Notes: a model not told the origin generated them from the sequence alone. A stretch of DNA of 64,000 bases from Palsa-504 sp963767565 (GCA_963767565.1 CAVYEG010000006.1:124001-188000); one strand, 5' to 3'. Counted from the stretch's first letter, positions 32,678-42,658 are shown. Numbers and translations: made by a program.

Positions 32678-35022
32678 ACTAATGGAACGCCGATCTCGCG
32701 GCCTTTCCCCACCGCGGCGTGCCGCGTGGAGACACCGAGTTTGCGGTAGATCGCCTGGGCGTGGGTCTTGATCGTGTTCCGCGACAGGTGCATCTCCTGC
32801 CCGATCTCGCGGAGCGAGAGCGGCCCCCCGAGCAGACGGAGCACCGCCACCTCGCGTTCGGTCAGCGGATCCGAAAGGGAAATTACCCGCGGCTGCCTGG
32901 TCATGATCCGTTGTTCAAGCCCGTTCAGCCGGGCCAGTTGAACCTCCGCGCCATCAGGCAGCGAGGTCAGTATGTTCCTGGCCTCGTCGAGCAGCGCGAC
33001 CGCTTCAGCGCGCTCTCCGATGTCGAGCAGCAGCGATGCGAGCCTCAGCAGGGTTTCCAAGGTAGGCCACGGGCTGAGCCCAGGCCACAGTCCTCTTGAC
33101 CGGAGCGCACGCTCGAACTCTGCGCGAGCCTCCTCAAGCCGCCCCTGCAGCACGTGAACCGCGCCAGCGGCCGTGTGGGCGAGGGAATTCTGCGGAGTGT
33201 GGCTGTAATTGCCGTCGTCCGCGAGTAGCCGGGCGGCGCTCGCGAGCTCCGCCGCTTGCGCGAGCCTGCCCTCCTCGGTGGCCACGAGCGACGCGACGGA
33301 AAGGGCCACTATGCGCACCAGCGCGTCGGACGCCTCGCTCATTGTTGCCTTCCTGAGCGACTCCGCGGCGCCGGGCTCTCCGGAAAGGAACAGGCTGAAG
33401 CCGAGCGCGCTATGCGCCAGCGCGTACCAGGGCGACATGGGGTCGCGTTCTAGCTCGACGGCCCTGGCCGCTGATTCCCGCATCGCCCGGATGCCGTCGA
33501 ATCCGAAGGCGCCGCCGAGCAGCGCGGCGGAGTGTTCCAGCGACCGCATGCCGTCCGGAAGGGGACCGTCGTGCTCTCCGGCCATGATGACGGGAAGCCA
33601 GCGCCGTACGGACTCCTGCTGGCCGGACAAGGCGCCCACCCACGCTGCGCTGTGCGCTGCCAGTGGATGGGCGGCAATCCGGTCATCACCGAGCGAGCGC
33701 ATCCAACCGCGGACCGTCGTCGCCCGGCCCGAATCCACGTGGGCGTACCAATGACGCGCGATGAGGTCAACGGCTCCGCCGACGTCACCTGCGGCGAGCG
33801 CGTAACCGATCGCCTCGTCTGTTGATCCGTACTCCCGATGCCATGCGCTAGCGCGCTCGTACAAGGCTGACCCGGCGTCCGGCTCGGTCCTGGCCAGCTG
33901 GCCGCGAAGCACTTGCGCGAACAGATGGTGATAGCGGTACCACTGACGGTTATCGTCGAGAGGTACGAGGAAAAGGTTCTCGCGCTCGAGGATGTCAATG
34001 ACCTCTATTGCGTTAGCGGACCCGGTAACTGCATCGCAGAGGGGCGCGCAGAAGCGGTCCAGGATGGCCGTCCGCGCGAGGAACTGCCGGATGTCGCTCG
34101 GCTGTCGGCTGAGCACCTCCTCGGCGAGAAAATCGACGATGAACCGGTTATCGCCGGTAAATTGGCGGATGAAGGCACTCGGCGAGGAGTGACCGCGGAG
34201 GGAGAGCGCCGCGAGATGCAGTCCGGCCGGCCATCCTTCAGTGCGCTCGAGAAGCGCGGCTAGGTCGGGCTCGGCGAGTTCCATGCCGGAGACATTGAGC
34301 ACAAGCGCCGCCGCCTCCGAGGGCGCCAGCCGCAGCTCGGGCATCCGGATCTCGACCATCTCGCCTGCCGCGCGCAGCCGCGCCAGGCGGAGCGGCGGCC
34401 CGGTCCGCGTGACGAGCGCGATCTCGGCGGATGGCGGGAGATGGAGCAGCAGGAAAGCGAGCTGTTCATGGTGACTGGGTTCCTTGATCAATTGATAGTC
34501 ATCAAGAACGAGAACAACCGGAGCTTGGTATGCAGCGAGCCCGTGCACTAGGAGCGGTATCACCGTGCCCGTGATGTCAGGGACCGAGACCCGGAGCGCC
34601 CGAAGGGCCTCATCGACGCCGAGGCCAGGGCAGGCTCGCTGCAACGCGTGCACGATATACCACCACAACCTGCCGGGGTCATCGTCACCGCGGTCGAGGG
34701 AGACCCAAGCGAACAGCCGCTCCTCCAATGGGCTGGCCCGCCACTGCGCCGCGAGGGTGGTCTTGCCGAAGCCCGCAGGAGCCTCGATGACGACGAGCCT
34801 GGTGGCCGTGGCAGCCAGAACGCTGATGAGCGCCCGCCGCTCCACCCACTCCTTACGCAGGCTGGGAGCATGGAGCTTAGTCTCCATCGGCAGGTCAGGG
34901 AGCGCGCTGGACGTCGGAACGGGCACCGCCCGCAGGCCGCGCCTTCCTGGCAAGCCCGCTTCGCTCATTACGGACAACACTTCCCCACAGTCGCTGGCCG
35001 TACAAGACACTAAGGCCGGCAT
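32608..35022 (-). CDS. MalT-like LuxR-family transcriptional regulator (close paralogue of the 7.8-10.3 kb gene)
   Basis: An 804-residue regulator; AGGAATTCGGTGAA precedes ATG 35022, with ATG 34968 as alternative. Walker A APAGFGKT is at 81-88. Segments such as SLDRGDDDPGRLWWYIVHAL, FIRQFTGDNRFIVDFLAEEV and RFCAPLCDAVTGS are nearly the same as in the regulator at 7.8-10.3 kb, so the two arose by duplication. The HTH reads PLTEREVAVLRLLGGPLSLR to STRHAAVGKGREIGV. The paralogue stops about here, whereas this frame runs on for some 24 residues into the antisense of the neighbouring regulator's HTH; a lost stop codon is likely. Confidence 0.88.
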   Translation of the reverse strand: MPALVSCTASDCGEVLSVMSEAGLPGRRGLRAVPVPTSSALPDLPMETKLHAPSLRKEWVERRALISVLAATATRLVVIEAPAGFGKTTLAAQWRASPLEERLFAWVSLDRGDDDPGRLWWYIVHALQRACPGLGVDEALRALRVSVPDITGTVIPLLVHGLAAYQAPVVLVLDDYQLIKEPSHHEQLAFLLLHLPPSAEIALVTRTGPPLRLARLRAAGEMVEIRMPELRLAPSEAAALVLNVSGMELAEPDLAALLERTEGWPAGLHLAALSLRGHSSPSAFIRQFTGDNRFIVDFLAEEVLSRQPSDIRQFLARTAILDRFCAPLCDAVTGSANAIEVIDILERENLFLVPLDDNRQWYRYHHLFAQVLRGQLARTEPDAGSALYERASAWHREYGSTDEAIGYALAAGDVGGAVDLIARHWYAHVDSGRATTVRGWMRSLGDDRIAAHPLAAHSAAWVGALSGQQESVRRWLPVIMAGEHDGPLPDGMRSLEHSAALLGGAFGFDGIRAMRESAARAVELERDPMSPWYALAHSALGFSLFLSGEPGAAESLRKATMSEASDALVRIVALSVASLVATEEGRLAQAAELASAARLLADDGNYSHTPQNSLAHTAAGAVHVLQGRLEEARAEFERALRSRGLWPGLSPWPTLETLLRLASLLLDIGERAEAVALLDEARNILTSLPDGAEVQLARLNGLEQRIMTRQPRVISLSDPLTEREVAVLRLLGGPLSLREIGQEMHLSRNTIKTHAQAIYRKLGVSTRHAAVGKGREIGVPLVQIRLSSLARRTASPRRAADNLR

Positions 35023-35082
35023 TTCACCGAATTCCTGATCTGTGAAAGCGACAGAAATGGCCCAGGCCTGTTCGCCAGGCAG

Positions 35083-35433
35083 TCAATTCTGTCCTCTATA
35101 CGTTCTACATACGTTCGCTATGCCTCCTACATACACGCGCGCTCGCCGCTGTGGTTGCGGCCAGGCTTGGCGTGGTCTTACGAATAGTGACCATCGAGTT
35201 ACATTTTTCGGGGCGGCCCCGCGAAGCCACTGAAGCGGTGGCGCGACATCGGAGTCATCCACCTGTGGATTGTCGTCGCAGCCAGGGCAGATGATCTCGA
35301 ACGCGCCGGGGTAGCCGCCTTGGGCGCGGCCATGCGAAGTACGGACCGGATGGTGCCGCAGTGCGGGGACGGCGGCCAGGCGGACAGCGGGTCCGGTACC
35401 GAGCACACTGTCAGGGTCACCAGGACTGCTCAC
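35083..35433 (-). CDS. Conserved hypothetical protein with GYPGAFEIICPGC motif, 3' end probably altered
   Basis: A 116-residue frame from GTG 35433. Its middle (HHPVRTSHGRAQ, GGYPGAFEIICPGCDDNPQV, DDSDVAPPLQWLRG) follows a pattern I know from short actinobacterial proteins (GY.GVFEI.CP.CGD.P.LDYSEV.P.LQ.LRGPY). The CPGC pair may be half of a zinc site. After LRG, where relatives read GPY, this frame changes character (AAPKNVTRWSLFV) and runs through low-quality sequence, which suggests a frame break near 35215. No family function is known. It is upstream of, and on the same strand as, the LuxR gene that starts at 35022. Confidence 0.45.
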   Translation of the reverse strand: MSSPGDPDSVLGTGPAVRLAAVPALRHHPVRTSHGRAQGGYPGAFEIICPGCDDNPQVDDSDVAPPLQWLRGAAPKNVTRWSLFVRPRQAWPQPQRRARVYVGGIANVCRTYRGQN

Positions 35434-35769
35434 TACTCACCGCCAGGCAGTAATTTCTTGTGCTGCCGAGGTCTGGAGCAGCGTATCCGTTTGTTCTCAC
35501 CCGACGATACACGGAGGCGCTGCACGATGAAATGGCCAGCCGGGCTGTTGGGCCACGCCCGTGAAGATCGTTTCCCAGCCATTTGCCCTCAGCGGCGCCG
35601 AGCGACGTTGTCATGGCGGCCGAAATTCAGCTCTGGCCTAGTTTCGGCGGTCCGGTCAGCGTGCCGGATGCGGGACTAATGTGGCGTTCCGGGTTATCTG
35701 CGTCGTGCGATCTTGAGGTTGTCAGAGTGCCCTTATCGCACCTGGCGGGCGCAGGGGTGGCGGTGGGGA
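35434..35769. other. Gap without a firm gene
   Basis: A 50-codon plus-strand frame (ATG 35527 after GGAGGCGCTGCACG, stop 35677) has a fair ribosome site but no recognisable features, so I do not call it. The rest is lower in GC than its surroundings and probably holds the promoters for the DUF1269 gene and for the minus-strand gene. Confidence 0.4.
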
Positions 35770-35786
35770 TCACCCGTGGCGGGTGG
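35770..35786. promoter_or_regulatory. Palindromic operator candidate, copy J
   Basis: TCACCC-GTGGC-GGGTGG, one mismatch at the last base, 69 bases before the intact DUF1269 gene. G-rich DNA follows immediately. Confidence 0.5.
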
Positions 35787-35854
35787 GGCGGGGTGGGGGC
35801 GGGGTTGGTGGACTGGGGGCTGGTGTTCGTGGATGAGTGGCAGAGGAGGATGCG

Positions 35855-36349
35855 GTGGCTGACCTGATTGCGATCGGGTATCCGGACGAGGCGACGGCGG
35901 AGGCTGCGGCTGAGGAGGCGCGGCGGCTGGCGAGGGACCTGATTATCGAACCTGATGCGATCGCGGTGATCGTGCGGGATGCCGGGGGTGATTATCACGT
36001 GCATACCCGTCATCACATGGTGGGGCGGGGGGCGACGTGGGGGATGTGGTGGGGGCTGTTGTTCGGGGTGCTGTTTTTCATCCCGGTGTTCGGGATGGCG
36101 ATCGGGGCGGGGCTGGGGGCGCTGATGGGCAAGGTGACCAAGTCCGGGATCGATGCGCAGTTCCAGGAGCAGGTGCGGGGGATGCTCAAGCCGGGGACGT
36201 CGGCGTTGTTCTTGATGGTGGAGAAGGTGACGCCGGATAAGGCGGTGGAGGCGATGAGCAAGTACGGCGGGACGGTGCTGAAGACCTCGCTGTCCAAGCA
36301 GGGCGAGCAGGACCTGCAGGACGCCCTGCACGGCACCACCACCACCTAA
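35855..36349 (+). CDS. DUF1269 family membrane-associated protein
   Basis: A 164-residue protein. I chose GTG 35855, right after GAGGAGGATGCG, because MADLIAIGYPDEATAEAAAE is the standard family start; GTG 35837 would add six residues. The pattern is a ferredoxin-like first half (DAIAVIVRDAGGDYHVHTRH), a glycine-rich double helix that could insert in or fold against the membrane (WGMWWGLLFGVLFFIPVFGM, GAGLGALMGK), and a second alpha/beta half (SALFLMVEKVTPDKAVEAM, GGTVLKTSL). The gene is the parent-like copy of the remnant at 11.4 kb. Function unknown; family members are often stress-induced. Confidence 0.88.
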   Translation: MADLIAIGYPDEATAEAAAEEARRLARDLIIEPDAIAVIVRDAGGDYHVHTRHHMVGRGATWGMWWGLLFGVLFFIPVFGMAIGAGLGALMGKVTKSGIDAQFQEQVRGMLKPGTSALFLMVEKVTPDKAVEAMSKYGGTVLKTSLSKQGEQDLQDALHGTTTT

Positions 36350-36356
36350 CCCGGCC
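36019..36356 (+). repeat. Dispersed repeat shared with 11381-11573
   Basis: The first 79 bases and the last 113 bases of this interval recur with few differences at 11381-11455 and 11461-11573. The middle, about 145 bases, is present only here. The high DNA identity, including third positions, points to a recent duplication. Confidence 0.8.
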
Positions 36357-36366
36357 GACCGAGAGG

Positions 36367-36948
36367 CTACAGGCCTGACGCCTCCAGGGTGGCGGCCGCG
36401 AACGCGGCAACGCGAGCCGCCCCCACCGTCGGGAGCATGGTGACCAGCACGCCCACGATCTCATCGAGAGTGACACCGGCGCCGAGCGCCGAGACGACAT
36501 GCTCGCCGTAGGTCGTCCCGGGCTCACCGCCCGCCACGAGCGCGGCCAGACGGACCATGGCGTGGGTCCTGATGTCCAGTCCCGGCTGTTCGACGTAATC
36601 GGCCGTCAGGCCCGGGGCTTCCAAGGTAGCCGGATCATAAGCAACGGCGCGATTCAGCCATTCCGCGGGGCCCGCCCCACCAGAGTCGAGGTCTGCGGCC
36701 TTGCGCCCGGAGGCCCGAGGACTCAGCACGTCAGTACCCAGCTCGTTGAGGCTGACCAAATGGAGGGCGAAATCCTGGAATCGGTCCAGCAGGTCGTGTA
36801 GTTCGGATTCGTCGTGAACCAAGGCTCTGACGCAGGTCCAGCCCTGGTACGACTCGATCAGGAGACCCTCGAGGACTGCTGCCATCAACTGCCCGCACTC
36901 GCCGCGCAGAATGATCCGATACTGGCGAGGACGCTCGACGGCGGTCAT
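36367..36948 (-). CDS. Two-domain protein: YEIRV-like N-terminus fused to CMD-like domain without CxxC
   Basis: A 193-residue protein from ATG 36948 (GAAGGATGCTGACA upstream). The first 65 residues (RQYRIILRGECGQLMAAVLE, GWTCVRALVHDESELHDLLD, HLVSLNELG) follow the same strand-helix-strand-helix pattern as the two small YEIRV proteins of this window. The second half is a carboxymuconolactone-decarboxylase-like domain (TTYGEHVVSALGAGVTLDEI, GVLVTMLPTVGAARVAAFAA) that lacks the CxxC pair. The fusion suggests the two domains work together; in this window they also occur as separate genes. It converges with the DUF1269 gene, 17 bases between stops. Confidence 0.72.
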   Translation of the reverse strand: MTAVERPRQYRIILRGECGQLMAAVLEGLLIESYQGWTCVRALVHDESELHDLLDRFQDFALHLVSLNELGTDVLSPRASGRKAADLDSGGAGPAEWLNRAVAYDPATLEAPGLTADYVEQPGLDIRTHAMVRLAALVAGGEPGTTYGEHVVSALGAGVTLDEIVGVLVTMLPTVGAARVAAFAAATLEASGL

Positions 36949-37126
36949 TGTCAGCATCCTTCGGTAGTCGGGGATTGCCCGGTGTAATCGTCTGCATCCC
37001 CTGCGCAGCATGTGGTACACCCTTTATACGCGGTAAGAGGGTGATGTGTTCCCAGCCGGCCGCAGGTTCACCAGGGTGAGCGTCGAAATTCCCTGTTCTT
37101 ACCGCCCGCTGCCGCGAGCCGACGAT

Positions 37127-37143
37127 TCACCCGAACCGGATGA
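37127..37143. promoter_or_regulatory. Palindromic operator candidate, copy K
   Basis: TCACCC-GAACC-GGATGA, a full consensus match 110 bases before the HerA-like gene and 179 bases before the divergent two-domain gene. A compact palindrome of the same half-sites, TCACCAGGGTGA, lies about 55 bases away (near 37069-37080). Confidence 0.6.
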
Positions 37144-37253
37144 GGGCGTCCATGACAATTGCCAGGCACCCTTGATGGACGCAGCCTGACCGAGTTTAGC
37201 CGCGCAGCGGGCCGGATTTCTAGCCATCATTGTGGGGATTCCGTGAGGTGACC

Positions 37254-38804
37254 ATGTCTGATACCGGCCGTAGATCGAGATCGGCCGTTAGCTCTGCCGC
37301 ACGCGGGCAGTCCGGCCTCGACCAGCAGCTGGACACTTTCCGCGAGGTGCGCCGGAACCTCGAAGCGTCAATCCTTCCCCTCGCCACCTCGGTTGACGGG
37401 CGCAGGTTCTCTTTTCAGGCCTCGCTACACGGCCTGGAATTGCAGGTGGGCAGCTATGTCGTGCTGGAGGGTAGCGGCACCCGGTGTCTCGGGCAGGTTC
37501 TGACCGTAGAACTCGACCAGCAGCCGGTTACGGAACTGACGCTGCCGGCCCAGGCGGAGGGCACCCCGGAGGCTCGTACAGAGGTCCAGATCCGGTACGC
37601 GCGCGGCACGGGCGCCGTCCTGGAAGGTGACGGGGCGCCGTTCCACGATGTGCTGGTTCGGGTCGCCTCCGGGGCGGAGGTGCGAGCGTGGCTGCAGCGC
37701 AGCGAGCGGCGCTACGCGAAGCTGCAGCTGGGCGAGTTGGCACTGGTCCCCGGCGTACCCTGCACGGCGGACGCTAGCGGCTTCGACCGGCATACGTTCC
37801 TGTGCGGTCAGTCGGGGTCGGGCAAGACCTATTCGCTCGGAGTGATCCTGGAACGGCTGCTGACCGAGACGGACCTGCGCATGGTGGTGCTCGATCCGAA
37901 CTCAGACTTCGTGCGCCTCGGACAGGTGCGCACGGGCGCCGACCCTACGCTGGCCGAGCGTTACGAGGAGGCAGCACGCGGAGTCGCCGTCTACTCCGCA
38001 GACGCCCCGGCGGAGCGCAGGCTGCGGCTGCACGCGGCCGAGATCGATCCGGCCATGCAGGCTGCCTTGCTGCGCCTGGATCCGGTCGACGACCGCGAGG
38101 AATACGCCGAGCTGGCCGAATTGCTCGCCAGCGAGAACCCGCCCACGCTCGGGGCGCTGACTGGAAGCGACCATCCCGCCGCGCGGCGTCTCGGCCTGCG
38201 CGTCCGCAGCCTGGGCGTCGACCGCTTTTCGGTATGGGCGCCCGGCGAGTCGGGATCGGTCCTGGACGCCGTGCGCGATCAGGGGATCCGCTGCGTCGTC
38301 GTCGACCTGGGCTCGCTGCCAACACGCGAAGAACAGGCACTCATCGCCGGAGCCGTGCTTGGTGACCTGTGGCGACGGCGCCAAGAGCGCCGCCCGGTAC
38401 TGATCGTGATCGACGAGGCGCATAACGTCTGCCCCGCGGAGCCCACAGACCAGCTCGTCGCGATGGCAGCCGAACACGCCACACGGATCGCCGCCGAAGG
38501 CCGCAAGTTCGGGCTCTACCTGCTTGTGTCGACCCAGCGCCCGCAGAAGATCCCCCAGAACGTCCTTTCACAGGCCGACAACCTGGTGCTCATGCGGCTG
38601 AACTCGCTCGCGGACGCAGCTTTCGCGCAGGCCGCATTCTCGTTCGTCCCACCGAGCCTGATCGAGCGGTCGGTCACTTTTCGTCAGGGAGAGGCCCTGA
38701 TCGCCGGAAAGATCTCGCCCCAGCCCGCGCTGCTCCGTTTCGGCGCACGGATCAGCCAGGAGGGCGGTGCCGATGTGCCCGCGACGTGGGCTACCGTCCG
38801 CTGA
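37254..38804 (+). CDS. HerA-like ATPase with HAS-barrel N-terminus
   Basis: A 516-residue ATPase of the FtsK-HerA superfamily from ATG 37254, after GTGAGGTGACC. The N-terminal 170 residues are a beta-rich HAS-barrel (SFQASLHGLELQVGSYVVLE, GQVLTVELDQQPVTELTLP). Walker A GQSGSGKT is at 185-192 and Walker B VLIVIDEAH at 382-390. KFGLYLLVSTQRPQKIPQNV with its downstream Arg matches the HerA sensor/arginine-finger region. HerA proteins form hexamers and normally act with the nuclease NurA in end resection, or with other nucleases in defence; no nuclease gene is next to this one. The next gene is a K+ channel. Confidence 0.88.
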   Translation: MSDTGRRSRSAVSSAARGQSGLDQQLDTFREVRRNLEASILPLATSVDGRRFSFQASLHGLELQVGSYVVLEGSGTRCLGQVLTVELDQQPVTELTLPAQAEGTPEARTEVQIRYARGTGAVLEGDGAPFHDVLVRVASGAEVRAWLQRSERRYAKLQLGELALVPGVPCTADASGFDRHTFLCGQSGSGKTYSLGVILERLLTETDLRMVVLDPNSDFVRLGQVRTGADPTLAERYEEAARGVAVYSADAPAERRLRLHAAEIDPAMQAALLRLDPVDDREEYAELAELLASENPPTLGALTGSDHPAARRLGLRVRSLGVDRFSVWAPGESGSVLDAVRDQGIRCVVVDLGSLPTREEQALIAGAVLGDLWRRRQERRPVLIVIDEAHNVCPAEPTDQLVAMAAEHATRIAAEGRKFGLYLLVSTQRPQKIPQNVLSQADNLVLMRLNSLADAAFAQAAFSFVPPSLIERSVTFRQGEALIAGKISPQPALLRFGARISQEGGADVPATWATVR

Positions 38805-38848
38805 GTATCCGCGCGACCGTTGCCGGCTGGCGGTGTGGATGGGCGAAC

Positions 38849-39415
38849 ATGACCAGTGGTCCTGACCAGGAGCTGCCGCCTGCCCGGCGGCTTATCTACG
38901 GCGCGGCGCTGCGCGGTCTGCTGACCGCGACCGTGCTGGTCGTTCTGTATTACGCGCTGCCCTTCCGGTCGTTGGATGGCCCTACGGGGCTGCGCTTCCT
39001 GGCCGGCCTGCTGATCTTCATAGGCATCACCACGTGGCAGATCAAGACCATCACCGGCTCCCGCTATCCGGGCCTGAAAGCGGCCCAGGCGCTGGGCCTG
39101 CTTCTTCCTCTCTACCTGCTGGTGTTCGCCTCGACGTATTACGTGATGGAACGAACGTCCGCGGCGAACTTCAGTCAGCCGCTAACCAGGACAGACGCCC
39201 TGTACTTCACCGTGACGGTCTTCTCCACCGTGGGCTTCGGCGACATCACCCCCAGATCCGAGCCCGCCCGGATCGTGCTCATCTTCCAGATGCTCGGCGA
39301 CCTCGCCGTGCTGGGCTTTGGGGTGCGGATACTTCTGGAAGCCGTACGACGCGGCCGGCAGCGAAGAACAGGTACAGGCGGCGACGCCGACCTGGATGAA
39401 AACGAAGAAACCTGA
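38849..39415 (+). CDS. Two-pore-type potassium channel (Ion_trans_2)
   Basis: A 188-residue protein from ATG 38849; GTG/ATG starts further upstream would overlap the HerA gene. Four membrane helices: RGLLTATVLVVLYYALPF, LRFLAGLLIFIGITTWQI, ALGLLLPLYLLVFASTYYVM, and the last after the filter (IVLIFQMLGDLAVLGFGVRI). The selectivity filter is STVGFGD (residues 126-132), with YFTVTVFSTVGFGDI as the pore loop, so K+ selectivity is expected. No ligand-binding RCK domain; the tail is a short charged stretch. It lies 45 bases after HerA and 18 bases before the MIP gene. Confidence 0.88.
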   Translation: MTSGPDQELPPARRLIYGAALRGLLTATVLVVLYYALPFRSLDGPTGLRFLAGLLIFIGITTWQIKTITGSRYPGLKAAQALGLLLPLYLLVFASTYYVMERTSAANFSQPLTRTDALYFTVTVFSTVGFGDITPRSEPARIVLIFQMLGDLAVLGFGVRILLEAVRRGRQRRTGTGGDADLDENEET

Positions 39416-39432
39416 CCGGAGGTGAGGTGGCC

Positions 39433-40260
39433 ATGACCGCGGAACAGGAAGTACCCACGCCGAGCCCTCTAGGCCCGCTGGCCCGCTATGAGAAGAACCT
39501 CATCGAGCGCATCGCCGACTTCAACGACCCGCACCAGGAGTGGCGGCGGCTGTTCTCCGAGCTGCTGGGCACCTTCTTCTTGGTGCTGGCGGCGGCCGGC
39601 GGGGGCATGATGGGCCACGCCTTCCCCGGCGTGATCAGCCACACCGCCGCGGTCACGGCTCCCGCGCTGACCGTGATGGCCATCATCTTGTTCATGGGCA
39701 AGGTCTCCGGCGCGCACCTGAACCCCGCCGTCAGCATCGCCTTCGCGCTGCGCCGCGACTTCCCGTGGAACCGGGTCCCGGGCTACATCGTCGTGCAGCT
39801 GGCCGGCGCCACCTTGGCCGCCCTGGTCCTGCACGCCGTCATCAACGTCTCCGCCACGTACGGGTCCAGCTACCCCGCCCCCGGCTACTCCGCCGGGTCC
39901 GCGTTCTGGATGGAGCTCATCTTGACTGCGGGCCTGGTCAGCGTGATCTTGGGCACCGCCTCGGGCGCCCAGAACGTCGGCGTCATCGGCGCCTTCGGGG
40001 TCGGCGGCTACATCGCCCTGGCCGGCCTGTGGGGCAGCCCCATCTCCGGCGCCTCGATGAACCCGGCCCGCACCTTCGGGCCCGACCTGGCCAGCACCAC
40101 CTTCACCAGCTACTGGGTCTACATCGCGGGCCCGATCGCCGGCGCCGTGATGGCCGTCGCTGTGGCGTTCGTCCTGCGCGGCCGCGGCGGCGGCAAGTCC
40201 GGGTCTGGCGCCGCCCAAGGTGACCTGTTCACCGAAATCTACGAGTCCGGCAAATCCTGA
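39433..40260 (+). CDS. MIP-family channel (aquaporin/glycerol-facilitator type)
   Basis: A 275-residue channel from ATG 39433; the site GGAGGTGAGG favours this ATG over GTG 39427. NPA motifs are at residues 97-99 (GAHLNPAVS) and 210-212 (GASMNPARTFGPD). Six helices, an N-terminal extension of about 40 polar residues, and a Gly-rich tail. The Asp in FGPD and the longer N-terminus separate it from the AqpZ-like protein at 2.5-3.2 kb, which has LGPA. Substrate (water, glycerol or another small neutral solute) cannot be settled by eye. It sits in a plus-strand series K+ channel-MIP-CYTH-like. Confidence 0.88.
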   Translation: MTAEQEVPTPSPLGPLARYEKNLIERIADFNDPHQEWRRLFSELLGTFFLVLAAAGGGMMGHAFPGVISHTAAVTAPALTVMAIILFMGKVSGAHLNPAVSIAFALRRDFPWNRVPGYIVVQLAGATLAALVLHAVINVSATYGSSYPAPGYSAGSAFWMELILTAGLVSVILGTASGAQNVGVIGAFGVGGYIALAGLWGSPISGASMNPARTFGPDLASTTFTSYWVYIAGPIAGAVMAVAVAFVLRGRGGGKSGSGAAQGDLFTEIYESGKS

Positions 40261-40270
40261 AGATCAGGAC

Positions 40271-41050
40271 ATGCCTGCCACCAGCGCGGCCCGAACAGGA
40301 AAGCCCTCTGGGCAGGCAGATCCGGAAGGAAGAGAGGCAGGGCAGGAACTGGGAGCATTTGACGGTGATGCTCAAGCGCCCGAGGCCCCGGTCACCGAAG
40401 GAGTCCGCAGCCTGGAGGTGCGCTGGATCTTTCCGGGTCAAATAGAGACTGCGGTAACCGAATGGTTCGGCCGCTTCCCGGCCGAGATGCAGTCACGCGA
40501 GGATACTTATCTAGTCGATCCGCAGTTGCACGAGCTGTCGGTAAAGGTCCGCGGGGGCTCGGCACTGGAGCTGAAGGTGTACTGCGGTAGCCTGGGAACC
40601 TTCGATCTGGCGGGACGGGCCCGCGGGCGCATGGAGTTCTGGCGGAAGTGGTCCTGGCCCATGAGCCCGCTCCACCTTCACATCGATGCCATGGCCGGCT
40701 GGAGACCGGTACGCAAGAGGCGGCGAATCAGCCGGTTCGCACTGGGCAGCGGACCGGCTGCGGCCCACGCCCAAGCACGGGAGCCGCGGTGCGCGGTGGA
40801 ACTCACCGAGATCCGCGCGCATGGCCAGGACTGGTGGACCCTGGGATTCGAGGCGGCGGGCCCTGCCCATCTGCTCGGCAGTGAACTCCAGGCGGCCGCA
40901 GCGCTCGTTTTCGCCCAGCCCATGCCCGGCAGCGTGACACCCGGCCCGGATGAATCCCGGTCCTACCGTGAGTGGCTGTACCAGCTGGACGCAACTACGC
41001 GGTCTTCATCTTCATCCGGCTCGGGCGAGGTTCCGCGGCGGCCTCGGTAG
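40271..41050 (+). CDS. CYTH-like hypothetical protein
   Basis: A 259-residue protein from ATG 40271. The first 50 residues are polar and disordered. The core resembles the CYTH/triphosphate-tunnel fold in outline: LEVRWIFPGQIETAVTEWFG, EDTYLVDPQLHELSVKVRGG, ALELKVYCGSLGTFDL, and then CAVELTEIRAHGQDWWTLGF. The EVRW start and the alternating charged strands VKVRG and LELKVY are the arguments; the ExExK signature is not exact, so enzyme activity is uncertain. It ends in a Ser-rich tail. The gene lies ten bases after the MIP gene and converges on the GMC oxidoreductase gene. Confidence 0.6.
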   Translation: MPATSAARTGKPSGQADPEGREAGQELGAFDGDAQAPEAPVTEGVRSLEVRWIFPGQIETAVTEWFGRFPAEMQSREDTYLVDPQLHELSVKVRGGSALELKVYCGSLGTFDLAGRARGRMEFWRKWSWPMSPLHLHIDAMAGWRPVRKRRRISRFALGSGPAAAHAQAREPRCAVELTEIRAHGQDWWTLGFEAAGPAHLLGSELQAAAALVFAQPMPGSVTPGPDESRSYREWLYQLDATTRSSSSSGSGEVPRRPR

Positions 41051-41101
41051 GCGCGGTCTACGGTGTCTACGATGTCAACGGACAGGACCTCCTCACTTCG
41101 G

Positions 41102-42658
<1,557 letters not shown>

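Noticed and set aside
35527..35679. A 50-codon frame with a fair ribosome site
   Set aside because: No hydrophobic segment, motif or repeat, and basic composition typical of random frames in such DNA.
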